DNA of 64,000 bases, from assembly GCF_000706625.1 (NCBI RefSeq), contig NZ_KL407334.1, positions 914,389 to 978,388 on the forward strand, written 5' to 3'. The position numbers and the translations under genes are program-made. How positions within the stretch are numbered: position 1 is the first letter of the stretch; each line of letters begins with the position of its first letter. The stretch comes from Bartonella koehlerae C-29 (lineage in GTDB: Bacteria; Pseudomonadota; Alphaproteobacteria; Rhizobiales; Rhizobiaceae). The notes under the pieces were generated by a model that was given only the letters and a program-made list of their open reading frames with translations, had not been told where the DNA came from and did no database searches. Positions 31,446 through 41,542 of this stretch are shown piece by piece.

Positions 31446-31612
31446 AATTTACTTTTAGCGGAAGCTGTTTTATCTGAAAAGTATAGATTTTTGTTTTTGT
31501 AATTTTGTAAGGATATACGTATTTGGTTTTTTGAATATATTTGTTTGCTTTTTTTCTTTAATTAATGGTATAGAAACGCCGCTTGTATAAGGTTAGTAGT
31601 TTGTAAGTTTGA

Positions 31613-31695
31613 GCGGATGTGGCGAAATTGGTAGACGCACCAGATTTAGGTTCTGGCGGGAGACCGTGGGGGTTCGAGTCCCTCCATCCGCACCA
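31613..31695 (+). tRNA. tRNA-Leu (anticodon UAG)
   Basis: A complete cloverleaf by eye. The acceptor stem GCGGATG pairs with CATCCGC, the anticodon stem CCAGA pairs with TCTGG around loop TTTAGGT (anticodon TAG at 31647-31649), and the T arm contains GGTTCGAGTCC. The variable arm is long, as expected for a class II tRNA, and the CCA end is encoded at 31693-31695. Confidence 0.95.
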
Positions 31696-31829
31696 AAGGA
31701 ATTTTTAGGCACTATGAACATCTGTGTGTCTGAAATTCTGTTTCGTGGTGATTTAACACTCAAGTGTTAGAATGTAGTTATTATCAGAGTAGGGTTATCC
31801 CTTTCTTTAGGAAGAATGAAGGTTGTTGA

Positions 31830-33257
31830 ATGCAGGTTACCGAGACGCTTAATGAAGGACTGAAGCGCGAAATTAAGATCGTGGTTCCGGCGAGAAATTT
31901 AGAAGAGAAATTGAATGAACGGTTGGATAATACCAAGGATAAAATCAAACTTAATGGTTTCCGTCCCGGTAAGGTACCAGCTGGATATCTACGAAAGATG
32001 TACGGTAAGTCTTTTATGGCGGAGATTCTCAATGAGATTGTCAGTGATGCGCCTCGTTCTATTTTAGCTGAGCGCAATGAACGCTCGGCCATGCAGCCAC
32101 AAATTGATATAGAGGAAGATGAAAAGATTCTAGATGGCAAAAGCGATTTTATTTTTAGTTTAAAATATGAAGTTTTGCCAAAATTTAAAATTAAAGACTT
32201 TGAACATATTGAAATCATCCGTGAAATTGCGGCTGTTCCTGAACAAGAGATTGATGATCAAGTAAAGCGCGTACTTTCTTCTACGCGTAATTATTCTCTA
32301 AAAGATGGCCCTTCTGAGGAAGGTGATCGTGTTACGATAGATTATTTTGGTAAACTTGAGGGAGTTCCATTTGAAGGTGGAGCAGATAGTGATGCGCAAT
32401 TGATTCTAGGATCGAAACAATTTATTCCGGGTTTTGAAGAACAATTAGTTGGTGTAAAAACAGGTGATACAAAAACAATTTTTGTTAAGTTTCCTAACAA
32501 TTACAGTGCAGTTCATTTGGCTGGTAAGGATGCAGAATTTGATATTACCGTTAAAGCTGTCTGCAAATCAGACGAGCTACAAATTGATGATGAAGCGGCA
32601 CAAAAAGTTGGTTTGGAATCTTTAGAACGCTTGCGTGAAGTTGTTCGTGGGCAGATTGAAAGCCAATATGGTTTAATGACACGTCAAAAAATTAAACGTC
32701 AAATTCTTGATGCTTTAGATGCTGATTATAATTTTGAGATTCCTGAAGGACTTTTAGAAATTGAATTTAACAATATATGGGCGCAGGTTAATGATGATTT
32801 AAAAAAGGCTGGGCGCAGTTTTGAAGATGAAGGCGTTACAGAGGGACAGGCATGGGAAGAATATCGTGTGCTTGCACAGCGCCGTGTTCGTCTTGGTTTG
32901 GTACTTTCTGAAATTGGAATGAATATTGGTGTTGAAGTAAGTGAAGATGAGTTAAAAGCAGCAGTTTTTGATAAAGTTCGCCAGTATCCTGGACAAGAGA
33001 AAGAAATTATGGACTTTTTCCGTAATACTCCGGAAGCTGTTGCAAATCTGCGTGCTCCAATTTTTGAGGAAAAAGTTATTGATCATTTGTTGGCACGGAT
33101 AAAGATCACAGATAAAGAAGTGACAGTTGAAGAGCTTATGAAGGAATATGATGAAACAGATTTAGCGGAAAGAAAACCGGTAAAGAAAAAGTCTGCAGTG
33201 AAAGAAAAAGCTGCAGAGAAAGTTTCAACTAAGAAAAAGACACCTAAAAAAGGTTAA
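31830..33257 (+). CDS. tig: Trigger factor
   Basis: A ribosome-associated chaperone and prolyl isomerase that meets nascent chains. The 475 residues include the N-terminal ribosome-binding domain with the signature loop FRPGKVP at about residue 45, an FKBP-type PPIase domain at about 160-245 ([19 protein letters not shown]), and the helical C-terminal chaperone domain. A lysine-rich tail ([13 protein letters not shown]) ends the protein. It follows tRNA-Leu and is closed by a strong terminator. Confidence 0.96.
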   Translation: MQVTETLNEGLKREIKIVVPARNLEEKLNERLDNTKDKIKLNGFRPGKVPAGYLRKMYGKSFMAEILNEIVSDAPRSILAERNERSAMQPQIDIEEDEKILDGKSDFIFSLKYEVLPKFKIKDFEHIEIIREIAAVPEQEIDDQVKRVLSSTRNYSLKDGPSEEGDRVTIDYFGKLEGVPFEGGADSDAQLILGSKQFIPGFEEQLVGVKTGDTKTIFVKFPNNYSAVHLAGKDAEFDITVKAVCKSDELQIDDEAAQKVGLESLERLREVVRGQIESQYGLMTRQKIKRQILDALDADYNFEIPEGLLEIEFNNIWAQVNDDLKKAGRSFEDEGVTEGQAWEEYRVLAQRRVRLGLVLSEIGMNIGVEVSEDELKAAVFDKVRQYPGQEKEIMDFFRNTPEAVANLRAPIFEEKVIDHLLARIKITDKEVTVEELMKEYDETDLAERKPVKKKSAVKEKAAEKVSTKKKTPKKG

Positions 33258-33270
33258 TATTTACACCAAT

Positions 33271-33303
33271 AAAACAAGCCCGACTTCATCGGGCTTGTTT
33301 TAT
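33271..33303 (+). terminator. Rho-independent terminator after tig
   Basis: A perfect 13-bp stem (33271-33283 with 33289-33301), GC-rich at its core (AAGCCCGA), with a 5-nt loop CTTCA and flanking A and T runs, 13 bp after the tig stop. It is among the strongest terminators in the window and could work on both strands. Confidence 0.85.
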
Positions 33304-33387
33304 AAGATTTATATTCTAGGCTTGCACTTATAGTGGTTTTAGATTAGCCATCAGATATGTTTGAAAAATATTGATAGTGGATTGGCA

Positions 33388-34887
33388 ATGGGAATCGTTG
33401 ATACGCGTACTCCTGATTCTAAGCGTTTTATTTCTGGGGTTACAGGTGATTGGGAAGTCATCATTGGCATGGAGGTCCATGCGCAAATTATATCAAATTC
33501 AAAACTTTTTTCAGGTGCATCAACAGAATTTGGTGCAGAGCCAAATAATCACGTGTCACTTGTGGATGCTGCGATGCCTGGCATGTTGCCTGTTCTTAAT
33601 CAAGAATGTGTTCGTCAAGCAGTTCGAACTGGTTTGGGATTAAAGGCGCGTATTAATCTGAAATCTGTTTTTGATCGGAAGAATTATTTTTATCCAGATT
33701 TACCGCAAGGATATCAAATTTCTCAATTTCGTTATCCAATTGTAGGAGAGGGGAAGATTATCATATCTGTTGGTCCAGATTCGAATGGTCAGTTTGAAGA
33801 TATTGAAGTTGGGATTGAGAGATTACACCTTGAGCAGGATGCTGGAAAATCCATGCATGATCAGCATCCAACAATGTCTTTTGTGGATCTTAATCGTTCT
33901 GGTGTTGCTCTTATGGAAATTGTTTCTAAACCAGATATGCGCTCAGCAGATGAAGCTAAAGCCTATATGACAAAATTGCGTACGATTGTCCGTTATTTGG
34001 GAACTTGCGATGGCAATATGGATGAGGGCTCCATGCGGGCGGATGTTAACGTATCAGTTCGTCGTCCTGGTGAGAGTTTTGGAACACGTTGCGAGATAAA
34101 AAATGTGAATTCTATTCGCTTTATTGGCCAAGCGATTGAGTATGAGACTCGCCGTCAAATCGCGATTTTAGAAGATGGTGGTGTTATAGATCAAGAAACT
34201 AGGCTTTTTGATGCGGCGAAAGGGGAAACGCGGTCTATGCGCTCAAAGGAAGAAGCGCATGACTATCGTTATTTTCCTGATCCTGATCTTTTGCCATTGG
34301 AATTCGATCAAGCATTTGTAGATGCTTTGGCGGCTGAGTTGCCTGAATTGCCTGATGATATAAAAATACGTTTTATTAATGAGATGGGATTAACAGCATA
34401 TGATGCCTCCATTCTTGTAACAGAAAAAGCCATTGCTGGTTATTTTGAAAAAGTAGCATATGGGCGTGATGGAAAAACTGTTGCCAATTGGGTAATTAAT
34501 GATCTTTTGGGTGCTTTAAATAAAGATAATCGTGCAATTGAAGAGACACCAGTATCACCGGATCAATTGGGAGGCATTATTGATCTTATTAAGGAAGGGA
34601 CTATTTCTGGAAAAATTGCCAAAGACCTTTTTGAAATTATTTGGCATGAAGGCGGGGATCCGCGTCAGATTGTAGAGGAGCGCAATATGAAGCAGGTAAC
34701 AGATACAGAGGCTATAGAAAGAGCTGTTGATGAAATTATGGCCAATAATTCTGATAAAGTTGCTCAAGCAAAACAAAAACCTGCTTTAGCTGGTTGGTTT
34801 GTTGGGCAGGTCATGAAAACAACAGGTGGTAAGGCAAATCCTCAAACTGTTAATGAATTGGTTAAACTGAAACTTGGCATAGGTTAG
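33388..34887 (+). CDS. gatB: Aspartyl/glutamyl-tRNA(Asn/Gln) amidotransferase subunit B
   Basis: A GatCAB subunit that binds misacylated tRNA and supplies the kinase-like site for making Gln-tRNA(Gln) and Asn-tRNA(Asn). The 499 residues show [13 protein letters not shown], the [16 protein letters not shown] motif, [15 protein letters not shown] and EIKNVNS, and a C-terminal YqeY/GatB domain ending near NPQTVNEL. I chose ATG 33388 (GTGGA 7 nt upstream) over a TTG at 33361. gatC and gatA are not in this window. Confidence 0.96.
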   Translation: MGIVDTRTPDSKRFISGVTGDWEVIIGMEVHAQIISNSKLFSGASTEFGAEPNNHVSLVDAAMPGMLPVLNQECVRQAVRTGLGLKARINLKSVFDRKNYFYPDLPQGYQISQFRYPIVGEGKIIISVGPDSNGQFEDIEVGIERLHLEQDAGKSMHDQHPTMSFVDLNRSGVALMEIVSKPDMRSADEAKAYMTKLRTIVRYLGTCDGNMDEGSMRADVNVSVRRPGESFGTRCEIKNVNSIRFIGQAIEYETRRQIAILEDGGVIDQETRLFDAAKGETRSMRSKEEAHDYRYFPDPDLLPLEFDQAFVDALAAELPELPDDIKIRFINEMGLTAYDASILVTEKAIAGYFEKVAYGRDGKTVANWVINDLLGALNKDNRAIEETPVSPDQLGGIIDLIKEGTISGKIAKDLFEIIWHEGGDPRQIVEERNMKQVTDTEAIERAVDEIMANNSDKVAQAKQKPALAGWFVGQVMKTTGGKANPQTVNELVKLKLGIG

Positions 34888-35079
34888 TATTATGGGGTGG
34901 AGAAAAATCCGTAAATATGATATTTTCTTGGAGTTGAGGAATACGAGTTTGAAATTTTGATATCAAATAAAATTCTGATTGAGTTTACAGGTGGTTTTTG
35001 TCTCTAAGTAATTTCAAGCGTCATAACAGGTCTATTCCAATGGTTGGTTTTGTAGGTGTGCTAAGAAATGGAATAAAAG

Positions 35080-35478
35080 ATGGCTAGTGTTTTTAAACAA
35101 GTTTTTACGTGGTGGAATGGAAATACTATCAATACGCGCTTTTTTACGTGGTGTAAAGGCAAGCGTGTAGGGGAGGACCAGTTTGGGAATATTTATTATG
35201 AAGGTGGTTATCATAAAGATGGTTATCTGCGCCGTTGGGTTATTTATAAAGATTATTCTGAAGCGTCTACTATTCCACCAGGTTGGCATGGTTGGATTCA
35301 TCATCGCTGCGATATTCCACCTACGCAGGAGAATTATCAGCCATATGAATGGGAAAAGCCCCATGTTGCTAACATGACAGGGACAGGTGCAGCTTATCGA
35401 CCAAAGGGCTCGATCGTTCATAAAAATGAGCGTTCCTCTACACATGAAGACTATGATGCATGGTCACCTAAAAAATGA
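35080..35478 (+). CDS. NADH:ubiquinone oxidoreductase accessory subunit, NDUFA12 (17.2 kDa) family
   Basis: A 132-residue soluble protein of the NDUFA12 family, an accessory subunit of mitochondrial and alphaproteobacterial complex I. Recognisable motifs are G.RVGEDQFGNIYYE, RRWVIYKDYSEAS.IPPGWHGWIHH and the Trp/Pro-rich EWEKPHVANMTGTGAAYRP. The gene stands between gatB and a DUF2155 gene, away from any nuo operon in the window. Confidence 0.92.
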   Translation: MASVFKQVFTWWNGNTINTRFFTWCKGKRVGEDQFGNIYYEGGYHKDGYLRRWVIYKDYSEASTIPPGWHGWIHHRCDIPPTQENYQPYEWEKPHVANMTGTGAAYRPKGSIVHKNERSSTHEDYDAWSPKK

Positions 35479-35563
35479 AGTTTTTTAGTGCGTGAGTGTA
35501 TTTTTTCTTAGTTTTCGCTATTTTTAGTTAGAATTGTTTTTTATATGCGATTGATTTGAGATT

Positions 35564-35989
35564 ATGATTTTTTTTTTACTGCCAAGGTTAAGGCACATTT
35601 TTTGTGCTTGTTTTATAGGAATTGGAGTGATTTTATCTTCAAAGGGTGGGGTGCAGGCTGAACGTATTAGCAATGGAATTGCTGTTTTTGCAGGTCTTGA
35701 TAAAATCACTGCTCGAACTACGCGTTTTGAAGTTTCTCTTGGTGAAATTTATCAATACGGTGCTTTGCAGGTGACACCACGAGCATGCTATACGAGTTCT
35801 AAGGATGAGCCGACTCGTACAACTGGTTTTGTTGAAGTGAACGAGGTGACATTAGATAAAAAAATACGGCGTATTTTTACAGGATGGATGTTTGCAGATA
35901 GTCCTGGCTTAAATGCTGTAGAACATCCTATTTATGACGTGTGGTTAAAAGATTGTAAGCAGAATTCTCAAAATCTGCCTCTTCAATGA
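35564..35989 (+). CDS. DUF2155 domain-containing exported protein
   Basis: A 141-residue protein with an N-terminal hydrophobic signal-like segment (about residues 10-28, ending near VQA) and a compact DUF2155 domain. Family landmarks are GLDKITARTTRFEV, FGAL-like QYGALQVTPRACYT and FTGWMFADSPGLNAVEHPIYDVWL. Two cysteines (ACYT and KDCK) could form a disulfide. Function is unknown. It commonly neighbours the NDUFA12-like gene in Rhizobiales, as here. Confidence 0.85.
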   Translation: MIFFLLPRLRHIFCACFIGIGVILSSKGGVQAERISNGIAVFAGLDKITARTTRFEVSLGEIYQYGALQVTPRACYTSSKDEPTRTTGFVEVNEVTLDKKIRRIFTGWMFADSPGLNAVEHPIYDVWLKDCKQNSQNLPLQ

Positions 35990-36544
35990 TTTGTTATATA
36001 AAACTATTACTGGAATCAGCTTATTATTTTTTATAAATCTTTCATAAAATTATCTTTTAAAATTATAGCAGTAGCGGGTTAAATCAAAAATTTATTAATA
36101 TTTTTACTTTCTCGTCTCTAGGCAGTTTCTCTACTTTACATTTATGATGATTCTTGTGAAGATACTAACTATAAAATTGCTAAATTATCAGGTGTCATTT
36201 TTATAAAGAAAAAAGATAAATGAGATAATGAGCTTTGTTCTAACAACGGTTTTGTTTTTTCATTTTGATTGATCTGTGCGCTAAAGAGTTTAATAATCAA
36301 GATGTAGTTTTAGCTAATTTAAACAATCTTAAGTTTAAGTTTTGCATGGTGCAGGAATTTTGTGGGTGATATTTTTCATATCCGTTTTTTTGAAAATTTT
36401 TTGGATAGGATATAAAAATCTTTGGCTTTATGAGTAAAAATCGGAAAATTGTAAATTAAAGGGTTTGGTTTTTCATTATTTAAATTGATATATTTATTGT
36501 GCAAAAAAACTATCAATTTTGTAAAGTGTACGAGATTTTATACA
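35990..36544. other. Long AT-rich spacer without a recognised gene
   Basis: Very AT-rich, with only short open stretches (for example about 30 codons near 36130-36222) and no ribosome site or family motif that I recognise. It may be the remains of a lost gene or simply relaxed intergenic DNA before the rhomboid gene. Confidence 0.4.
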
Positions 36545-37285
36545 ATGGAAGATGCTAACTACCAATTTAATAATGCTTCTTTGCTACCAAAACAGCCTAG
36601 GGAACCATTTTTGAATATTCCATTGACTATAATTATTGTGATAGTATTTTGTTTTTGTATTTATTGCGTTACCCAGTATTTTTTTTCTGATGAGCTCTAT
36701 ATTGAAAGTCTTGATTTTTTTTCATTTACACCAGTGTTATTCAAAGCTGCGCCTTTAGCATTTTCTCATACTATTATGAGTTATTCATTTATACATGGGA
36801 GTTTTGAACATACTGCTATTAATATGGTTTGGCTTTTAGTTTTTGGGTCTCCTTTGGTAAGACATTTTGGAAGTTTACGTTTTTTAGTTTTTTGGGTCTT
36901 AACAGCAGCTATTTCTGCGTTGACTTATTTTGCGTTTCATCAAAACAGTATAGCGTCGCTTGTTGGGGCTTCGGGTGCAGTTTCTGGAATGATGGGTGCT
37001 ATTGCACGTTATGGTTTTTCCCCTGTTCATTTTTGTGTCAATACGCAAAATGGGAGATTTTTTGGGCCTTTGTGGTCGGTTAAAAAAACACTTTGTTCCA
37101 AGACTGTTCTTGTTTATGTTTGTGTATGGCTGATGATTAATTTCATTATAGGTATTTTTTCCTCTTTATTTGAAAGGGATGATATTTCAATTGCGTGGGA
37201 GGCCCATATTGGTGGGCTTATTTCGGGATTTTTGTTGGTTGGTTTTTTTGACGTTTCGCGCGGTAAAATAAAGATTACCCTCTAA
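36545..37285 (+). CDS. Rhomboid family intramembrane serine protease
   Basis: A 246-residue polytopic membrane protein. Hydrophobic helices appear at about residues 25-46, 70-100, 110-130, 135-160, 185-205 and 215-235. The catalytic serine S143 is in GASGAVSG and the histidine H221 in EAHIGGLISG, so the Ser-His dyad is intact. The N-terminal 20 residues are polar. I chose ATG 36545. An upstream frame extension from 36485 lacks a ribosome site. It is convergent with rlmB, overlapping by 11 bp. Substrates are unknown. Confidence 0.88.
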   Translation: MEDANYQFNNASLLPKQPREPFLNIPLTIIIVIVFCFCIYCVTQYFFSDELYIESLDFFSFTPVLFKAAPLAFSHTIMSYSFIHGSFEHTAINMVWLLVFGSPLVRHFGSLRFLVFWVLTAAISALTYFAFHQNSIASLVGASGAVSGMMGAIARYGFSPVHFCVNTQNGRFFGPLWSVKKTLCSKTVLVYVCVWLMINFIIGIFSSLFERDDISIAWEAHIGGLISGFLLVGFFDVSRGKIKITL

Positions 37286-38105
37286 GATATTTATGAGTCG
37301 CATAGAGCGCTATTGTTGCTGCGTTTGAAACGTTTAACGATTTAATATTTCCAGGCATATCAAGGCGTGTTAATGCACAAACGGTTTCACGTGTTTTTTT
37401 GCGTAAGCCTTTACCTTCTGCTCCTAGAACAAGAGCAATTTTTTCTCCTGTTAATGTTTTTTCGAGAGGGTGATCGCCTTCTGAATCAAGTCCAAAACTA
37501 ATAAAGCCTGCTTTGTGGAGTTCTTGGAGCGTTTCTGCGAGGTTTCGTACGGTGATATAATGAATCATCTCCAAAGCTCCGGATGCGGCTTTAGCAAGAA
37601 CGCCACTTTCTTGGGGAGAGTGGCGACAAGTTGTAATAAGTGCCTCAGCTTTAAATGCGACTGCAGAACGCATAATAGCACCGACATTATGTGGATCAGT
37701 AATTTTATCCATTAGAATGACAAGATTAGTGTTTGTTAGTTCGGACAATTGGCACGGCTTGAGGGGTTCAGTTTCCAAAACAATACCTTGATGAACTGCA
37801 TCACTTCCAACGAGCGAATCAAGTTGTTTGGGTGAGCATAATGTGATCGAACATGGTAAATCTGCTTCGAGTACATTTAATCGTTTTAAGGCATTTGGTG
37901 TGATATAGAGACGTTCAAAAACTCTTTTAGGATTTTTTAAAGCTGCATGAACGGAATGAAAACCATAAAGATGGATTATTGCATGTCTCACGGGAACAAC
38001 TTTCTGTTTCATGCGCGCTGCAGGTAGAAAAGGAAAGCTTTTTTTGTCGTGAGATCGACGCTGTAAGCGAGTATAGTGAAAACTTTTCGATATTTTTTCT
38101 CTCAT
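37275..38105 (-). CDS. rlmB: 23S rRNA 2'-O-ribose methyltransferase, RlmB/SpoU (TrmH) family
   Basis: A SPOUT-class methyltransferase predicted to methylate the G2251-equivalent in 23S rRNA. The N-terminal substrate-binding domain (about residues 35-105, LYGFHSVHAALKN) is followed by the knotted catalytic domain with DPHNVGAIMRSA, LVLGAEGKGLR and SLNVSNAATIALY. The basic N-terminus of about 35 residues is variable in the family. I used ATG 38105 (276 residues). A TTG at 38132 is also possible. It overlaps the rhomboid gene end by 11 bp. Confidence 0.88.
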   Translation of the reverse strand: MREKISKSFHYTRLQRRSHDKKSFPFLPAARMKQKVVPVRHAIIHLYGFHSVHAALKNPKRVFERLYITPNALKRLNVLEADLPCSITLCSPKQLDSLVGSDAVHQGIVLETEPLKPCQLSELTNTNLVILMDKITDPHNVGAIMRSAVAFKAEALITTCRHSPQESGVLAKAASGALEMIHYITVRNLAETLQELHKAGFISFGLDSEGDHPLEKTLTGEKIALVLGAEGKGLRKKTRETVCALTRLDMPGNIKSLNVSNAATIALYATHKYLRG

Positions 38106-38201
38106 ATCCTCTTTATAGCGCGTTAATAACAAAAGTAGAGAGAAAAAAGCTGTGGTTTGAAATTATTAGCAAAAAATTTGTACGGAATCGTATTTATTCT
38201 G

Positions 38202-38230
38202 TTGACAGATACGATAGTAATCGGCATAAC
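38202..38230 (+). promoter_or_regulatory. Candidate sigma-70 promoter for the tRNA-Tyr/tRNA-Gly/tuf transcript
   Basis: A perfect TTGACA at 38202-38207 is followed after exactly 17 bp by CATAAC (38225-38230). It lies 80 bp before tRNA-Tyr in the spacer facing away from rlmB. Confidence 0.45.
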
Positions 38231-38309
38231 CACCAGGAGACTAATTTGAAATGGGTAATCAAAATTTCTGTTGTCGTGATGCTTTATCATGCAGCTTTTC
38301 CGGTGTAAT

Positions 38310-38393
38310 GGAGGGGTGCCCGAGTGGTTAAAGGGGGCGGACTGTAAATCCGTTGCGTATGCTACGTTGGTTCGAATCCAACCCCCTCCACCA
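38310..38393 (+). tRNA. tRNA-Tyr (anticodon GUA)
   Basis: The acceptor stem GGAGGGG pairs with CCCCTCC, the anticodon loop is CTGTAAA with anticodon GTA, a long variable arm of class II type is present, the T arm contains GGTTCGAATCC, and CCA is encoded at 38391-38393. It lies 27 bp upstream of tRNA-Gly and in the classic tRNA-tuf-secE-nusG context. Confidence 0.95.
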
Positions 38394-38420
38394 TTCATCG
38401 AAAGAGAGGTGTTATGTGTT

Positions 38421-38494
38421 GCGGGTATAGCTCAATGGTAGAGCAGCAGCCTTCCAAGCTGAATATGCGGGTTCGATTCCCGCTACCCGCTCCA
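38421..38494 (+). tRNA. tRNA-Gly (anticodon UCC)
   Basis: The acceptor stem GCGGGTA pairs with TACCCGC, the D arm contains GCTCAATGGTAGAGC, the anticodon loop CTTCCAA gives TCC, the T arm contains GGTTCGATTCC, and CCA is encoded at 38492-38494. It lies between tRNA-Tyr and tuf. Confidence 0.95.
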
Positions 38495-38601
38495 AATGAT
38501 TGTTAATACAGTGTAATTGTTGATGATTAGGCAAGTGAGCATGATGGGAGAGTGTTTCCATCGTAAATTGGGTGGGGTCTTCCGTCTAAGAGTTGTGATG
38601 G

Positions 38602-38628
38602 CCGGATTGATCTATCAATCTGGTTTAA
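38602..38628 (+). promoter_or_regulatory. Hairpin in the tuf leader
   Basis: A 9-bp stem with one G-U pair (CCGGATTGA at 38602-38610, TCAATCTGG at 38615-38623) and a TCTA loop, followed by a weak T-rich run. It lies between tRNA-Gly and tuf. It may be a weak terminator or processing site separating tRNA from mRNA. Confidence 0.35.
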
Positions 38629-38681
38629 TTTAGTTCTGCAGATCTGTTTCTAGGTGCTAAGAAAACAAGAGATTAACAGCA

Positions 38682-39857
38682 ATGGCAAAGAGCAAATTTG
38701 AACGCACAAAACCGCATGTTAATATTGGTACGATTGGTCACGTTGACCATGGAAAGACCTCATTGACAGCAGCGATTACGAAATATTTTGGTGAATTTAA
38801 AGCTTATGACCAAATTGATGCGGCACCTGAGGAGCGTGCGCGTGGAATTACTATTTCTACAGCGCATGTTGAATATGAAACAGAGAAGCGGCATTATGCA
38901 CATGTTGATTGTCCAGGTCATGCGGATTATGTGAAGAACATGATCACAGGCGCAGCGCAAATGGATGGTGCGATTTTGGTTGTTTCTGCTGCTGATGGTC
39001 CTATGCCTCAGACACGTGAGCATATTCTTCTTGCGCGTCAGGTTGGTGTTCCAGCGATTGTTGTTTTTCTCAATAAGGTTGATCAGGTTGATGATGATGA
39101 GCTTTTGGAGCTTGTTGAACTTGAAATTCGGGAGCTATTATCAAAATATGATTTTCCAGGAGACGATATTCCGATCGTTAAAGGTTCTGCTTTGGCAGCA
39201 CTTGAAGATAAAGATAAAAGCATTGGTGAAGATGCGGTTCGTCTTTTGATGAGTGAAGTTGATAATTACATACCGACGCCTGAGCGTCCTGTTGATCAAC
39301 CATTTTTGATGCCAATTGAAGATGTTTTTTCGATTTCGGGTCGTGGGACTGTTGTGACGGGTCGTGTTGAGCGCGGTATCATTAAAGTTGGTGAAGAAGT
39401 TGAGATTATCGGCATTCGTCCAACTTCTAAGACGACAGTTACAGGGGTTGAAATGTTCCGCAAGCTTTTGGATCAGGGGCAAGCGGGTGATAATATTGGA
39501 GCGCTACTTCGTGGTATTGATCGTGAAGGGATTGAGCGTGGACAAGTTTTGGCGAAGCCTGCTTCGGTTACACCTCATACAAGGTTTAAAGCGGAGGCTT
39601 ACATTTTGACGAAAGATGAAGGTGGTCGTCATACTCCATTTTTCACGAATTATCGCCCTCAGTTTTACTTCCGTACCACAGATGTGACGGGGATTGTTAC
39701 GCTTCCGGAGGGTACAGAAATGGTTATGCCTGGTGATAATGTTGCTATGGATGTCTCTCTGATTGTTCCGATTGCCATGGAAGAAAAACTTCGTTTTGCT
39801 ATTCGTGAAGGGGGTCGTACTGTTGGTGCAGGTATCGTTTCTAAGATCATTGAGTAA
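38682..39857 (+). CDS. tuf: Elongation factor Tu
   Basis: A GTPase that delivers aminoacyl-tRNA to the ribosome. The 391 residues have all G motifs: [20 protein letters not shown] and the SAL segment, followed by beta-barrel domains 2 and 3 ([22 protein letters not shown]). This is the copy next to secE-nusG. Rhizobiales often carry a second copy after fusA, which is not in this window. No mutation typical of kirromycin resistance is apparent by eye. Confidence 0.98.
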   Translation: MAKSKFERTKPHVNIGTIGHVDHGKTSLTAAITKYFGEFKAYDQIDAAPEERARGITISTAHVEYETEKRHYAHVDCPGHADYVKNMITGAAQMDGAILVVSAADGPMPQTREHILLARQVGVPAIVVFLNKVDQVDDDELLELVELEIRELLSKYDFPGDDIPIVKGSALAALEDKDKSIGEDAVRLLMSEVDNYIPTPERPVDQPFLMPIEDVFSISGRGTVVTGRVERGIIKVGEEVEIIGIRPTSKTTVTGVEMFRKLLDQGQAGDNIGALLRGIDREGIERGQVLAKPASVTPHTRFKAEAYILTKDEGGRHTPFFTNYRPQFYFRTTDVTGIVTLPEGTEMVMPGDNVAMDVSLIVPIAMEEKLRFAIREGGRTVGAGIVSKIIE

Positions 39858-39912
39858 ATAATGGTTGTTACATTATTGAAGGTGTATTAAAGATATTTTA
39901 ATTTTGAGAGTT

Positions 39913-39988
<76 letters not shown>

Positions 39989-40194
39989 GGACAGTTAGGT
40001 TTTTAATTGTTGAGGGGGTAGATTTTAGCCTTTTTTTCTTTATTTTTGTGTGGGGCTTGTTTTTTTGTACGTGAATCGGTATTGAGTAGAGAATGAGAAA
40101 ACTGTATAAGGTTAAAGATTAGCCTTTTGCATTTTTATCGTTTTTATTTTGTTGTATAAATCACAATAAGGTTAGAAAGAGTATAGTGTGACTG

Positions 40195-40407
40195 ATGCCA
40201 TCTAAAACCAATCCCGTTACCTTTTTAAAGCAAGTTTATGCAGAAACAGTTAAGGTGAAATGGCCAACCCGTCGTGAAACAGTGATCTCTGTTTTCATGG
40301 TGTTATTGGTGACGTCATTAGCTTCAGCTTTCTTTTTTATTGTGGATCAGGTTATGCATTTTAGTGTTTGGCATGTTATTGATCTTCTGAAATACCTTTT
40401 TAGTTGA
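40195..40407 (+). CDS. secE: Preprotein translocase subunit SecE
   Basis: The essential SecYEG channel clamp. The 70-residue short form has the conserved amphipathic segment (FLKQVYAETVKVKWPTRRE) followed by one membrane helix (about residues 35-60). The single-helix form is normal outside enteric bacteria. It sits 20 bp before nusG. Confidence 0.95.
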   Translation: MPSKTNPVTFLKQVYAETVKVKWPTRRETVISVFMVLLVTSLASAFFFIVDQVMHFSVWHVIDLLKYLFS

Positions 40408-40427
40408 TAGTGCAAGGAAGTGTGACT

Positions 40428-40958
40428 GTGGCTGCTCGTTGGTATATTGTTCAAGCGTATTCGAATTTTGAAAAGAAAGTAGCGGAAGCTATTGATAAGG
40501 AGGCGAAGCAAAAAGGACTTGATCATTTATTTGAGAAGATCTTTGTTCCGACGGAGCGTGTTATTGAAGTTCGTCGTGGTCGTAAGGTTGATGCTGAGCG
40601 AAAGTTTTTTCCTGGTTATGTTCTTGTTTGCGCTGAGTTGACGGATGAGGTTTATCATCTCATTAAGAATACGCCTAAAGTGACAGGTTTTTTGGGTTCG
40701 GATTCGCGTCCTGTTCCGATTTCTGATCGAGAAGCTGAGCAAATTCTTAGACAAGTTCAGGAAGGGGTTGAGTCTCCGAAGTCCTCCGTATTGTTTGAAG
40801 TTGGAGAACAGGTTCGTGTTGCTGATGGCCCTTTTGTTTCGTTTAATGGAGTTGTTCAAGAGGTTGAGGAAGAGCGCTCTCGTCTTAAGGTAGAGGTGTT
40901 GATTTTTGGGCGTCCTACGCCTGTTGATTTGGAGTTTAATCAGGTTGAAAAGCTCTGA
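40428..40958 (+). CDS. nusG: Transcription termination/antitermination protein NusG
   Basis: Binds RNA polymerase and couples it to Rho or the ribosome. The 176 residues comprise an N-terminal NGN domain (RWYIVQAYSNFEKKVAEAI, FFPGYVLV) and a C-terminal KOW motif (VRVADGPFVSFNGVV). The GTG at 40428 is 7 nt after AAGGAAG (40414-40420). A GTG at 40422 and a TTG at 40404 are poorly placed. It precedes the ribosomal protein genes. Confidence 0.96.
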   Translation: MAARWYIVQAYSNFEKKVAEAIDKEAKQKGLDHLFEKIFVPTERVIEVRRGRKVDAERKFFPGYVLVCAELTDEVYHLIKNTPKVTGFLGSDSRPVPISDREAEQILRQVQEGVESPKSSVLFEVGEQVRVADGPFVSFNGVVQEVEEERSRLKVEVLIFGRPTPVDLEFNQVEKL

Positions 40959-41109
40959 TTAAACGTGGGGTGGTTTTAATCACCTTAGGTAACTGGTGGG
41001 AGGTGAGTTATGGCTTTTGTCGGCTTAACAATCCGAACCACTTAAACTGCAGAGGGTAGCCGGCGAGATGATTTGTCGGCTTACCGATTGAGATTGAAGG
41101 CAGATTGTT

Positions 41110-41538
41110 ATGGCAAAAAAAAGTATAGGCCAGCTGAAGTTGCAGGTTCCTGCGGGGGCGGCTACTCCGTCTCCACCAATTGGTCCTGCCCTTGGTCAGC
41201 GTGGTATTAATATTATGGAATTCTGTAAGGCGTTTAATGCGGCTACACAGGAAATGGAAAAGGGGGCACCAATTCCCGTAATTATTACTTATTACCAAGA
41301 TAAGTCTTTCACATTTTCTCTAAAGACGCCTCCTGTATCGTTTTTCTTGAAGAAGGAAGCAAATTTGAAATCTGGTTCAAAAGAGCCTGGTAAAGTCTCT
41401 ATAGGGAGTATTTCTCGCGATAAAATTCGTTCAATTGCACAAGCAAAGATGAAGGATCTTAACGCAAATAACATTGAAGCAGCGATGCGCATGGTAGAAG
41501 GTTCTGCTCGCTCTATGGGCTTGGAAGTGGTGGGCTAA
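41110..41538 (+). CDS. rplK: 50S ribosomal protein L11
   Basis: Part of the ribosomal GTPase centre, binding 23S rRNA and the L10/L12 stalk base. The 142 residues show [24 protein letters not shown] split by the usual proline-rich linker, and the C-terminal RNA-binding domain ([20 protein letters not shown]). Length is typical. The 150-bp leader after nusG contains GGTG..CACC repeats that could form a hairpin. rplA begins 4 bp after its stop. Confidence 0.97.
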   Translation: MAKKSIGQLKLQVPAGAATPSPPIGPALGQRGINIMEFCKAFNAATQEMEKGAPIPVIITYYQDKSFTFSLKTPPVSFFLKKEANLKSGSKEPGKVSIGSISRDKIRSIAQAKMKDLNANNIEAAMRMVEGSARSMGLEVVG

Positions 41539-41542
41539 TGTT

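Noticed and set aside
31784-32218. 144-codon antisense frame over the start of tig
   Set aside because: Serine/leucine-rich shadow of tig with no ribosome site.
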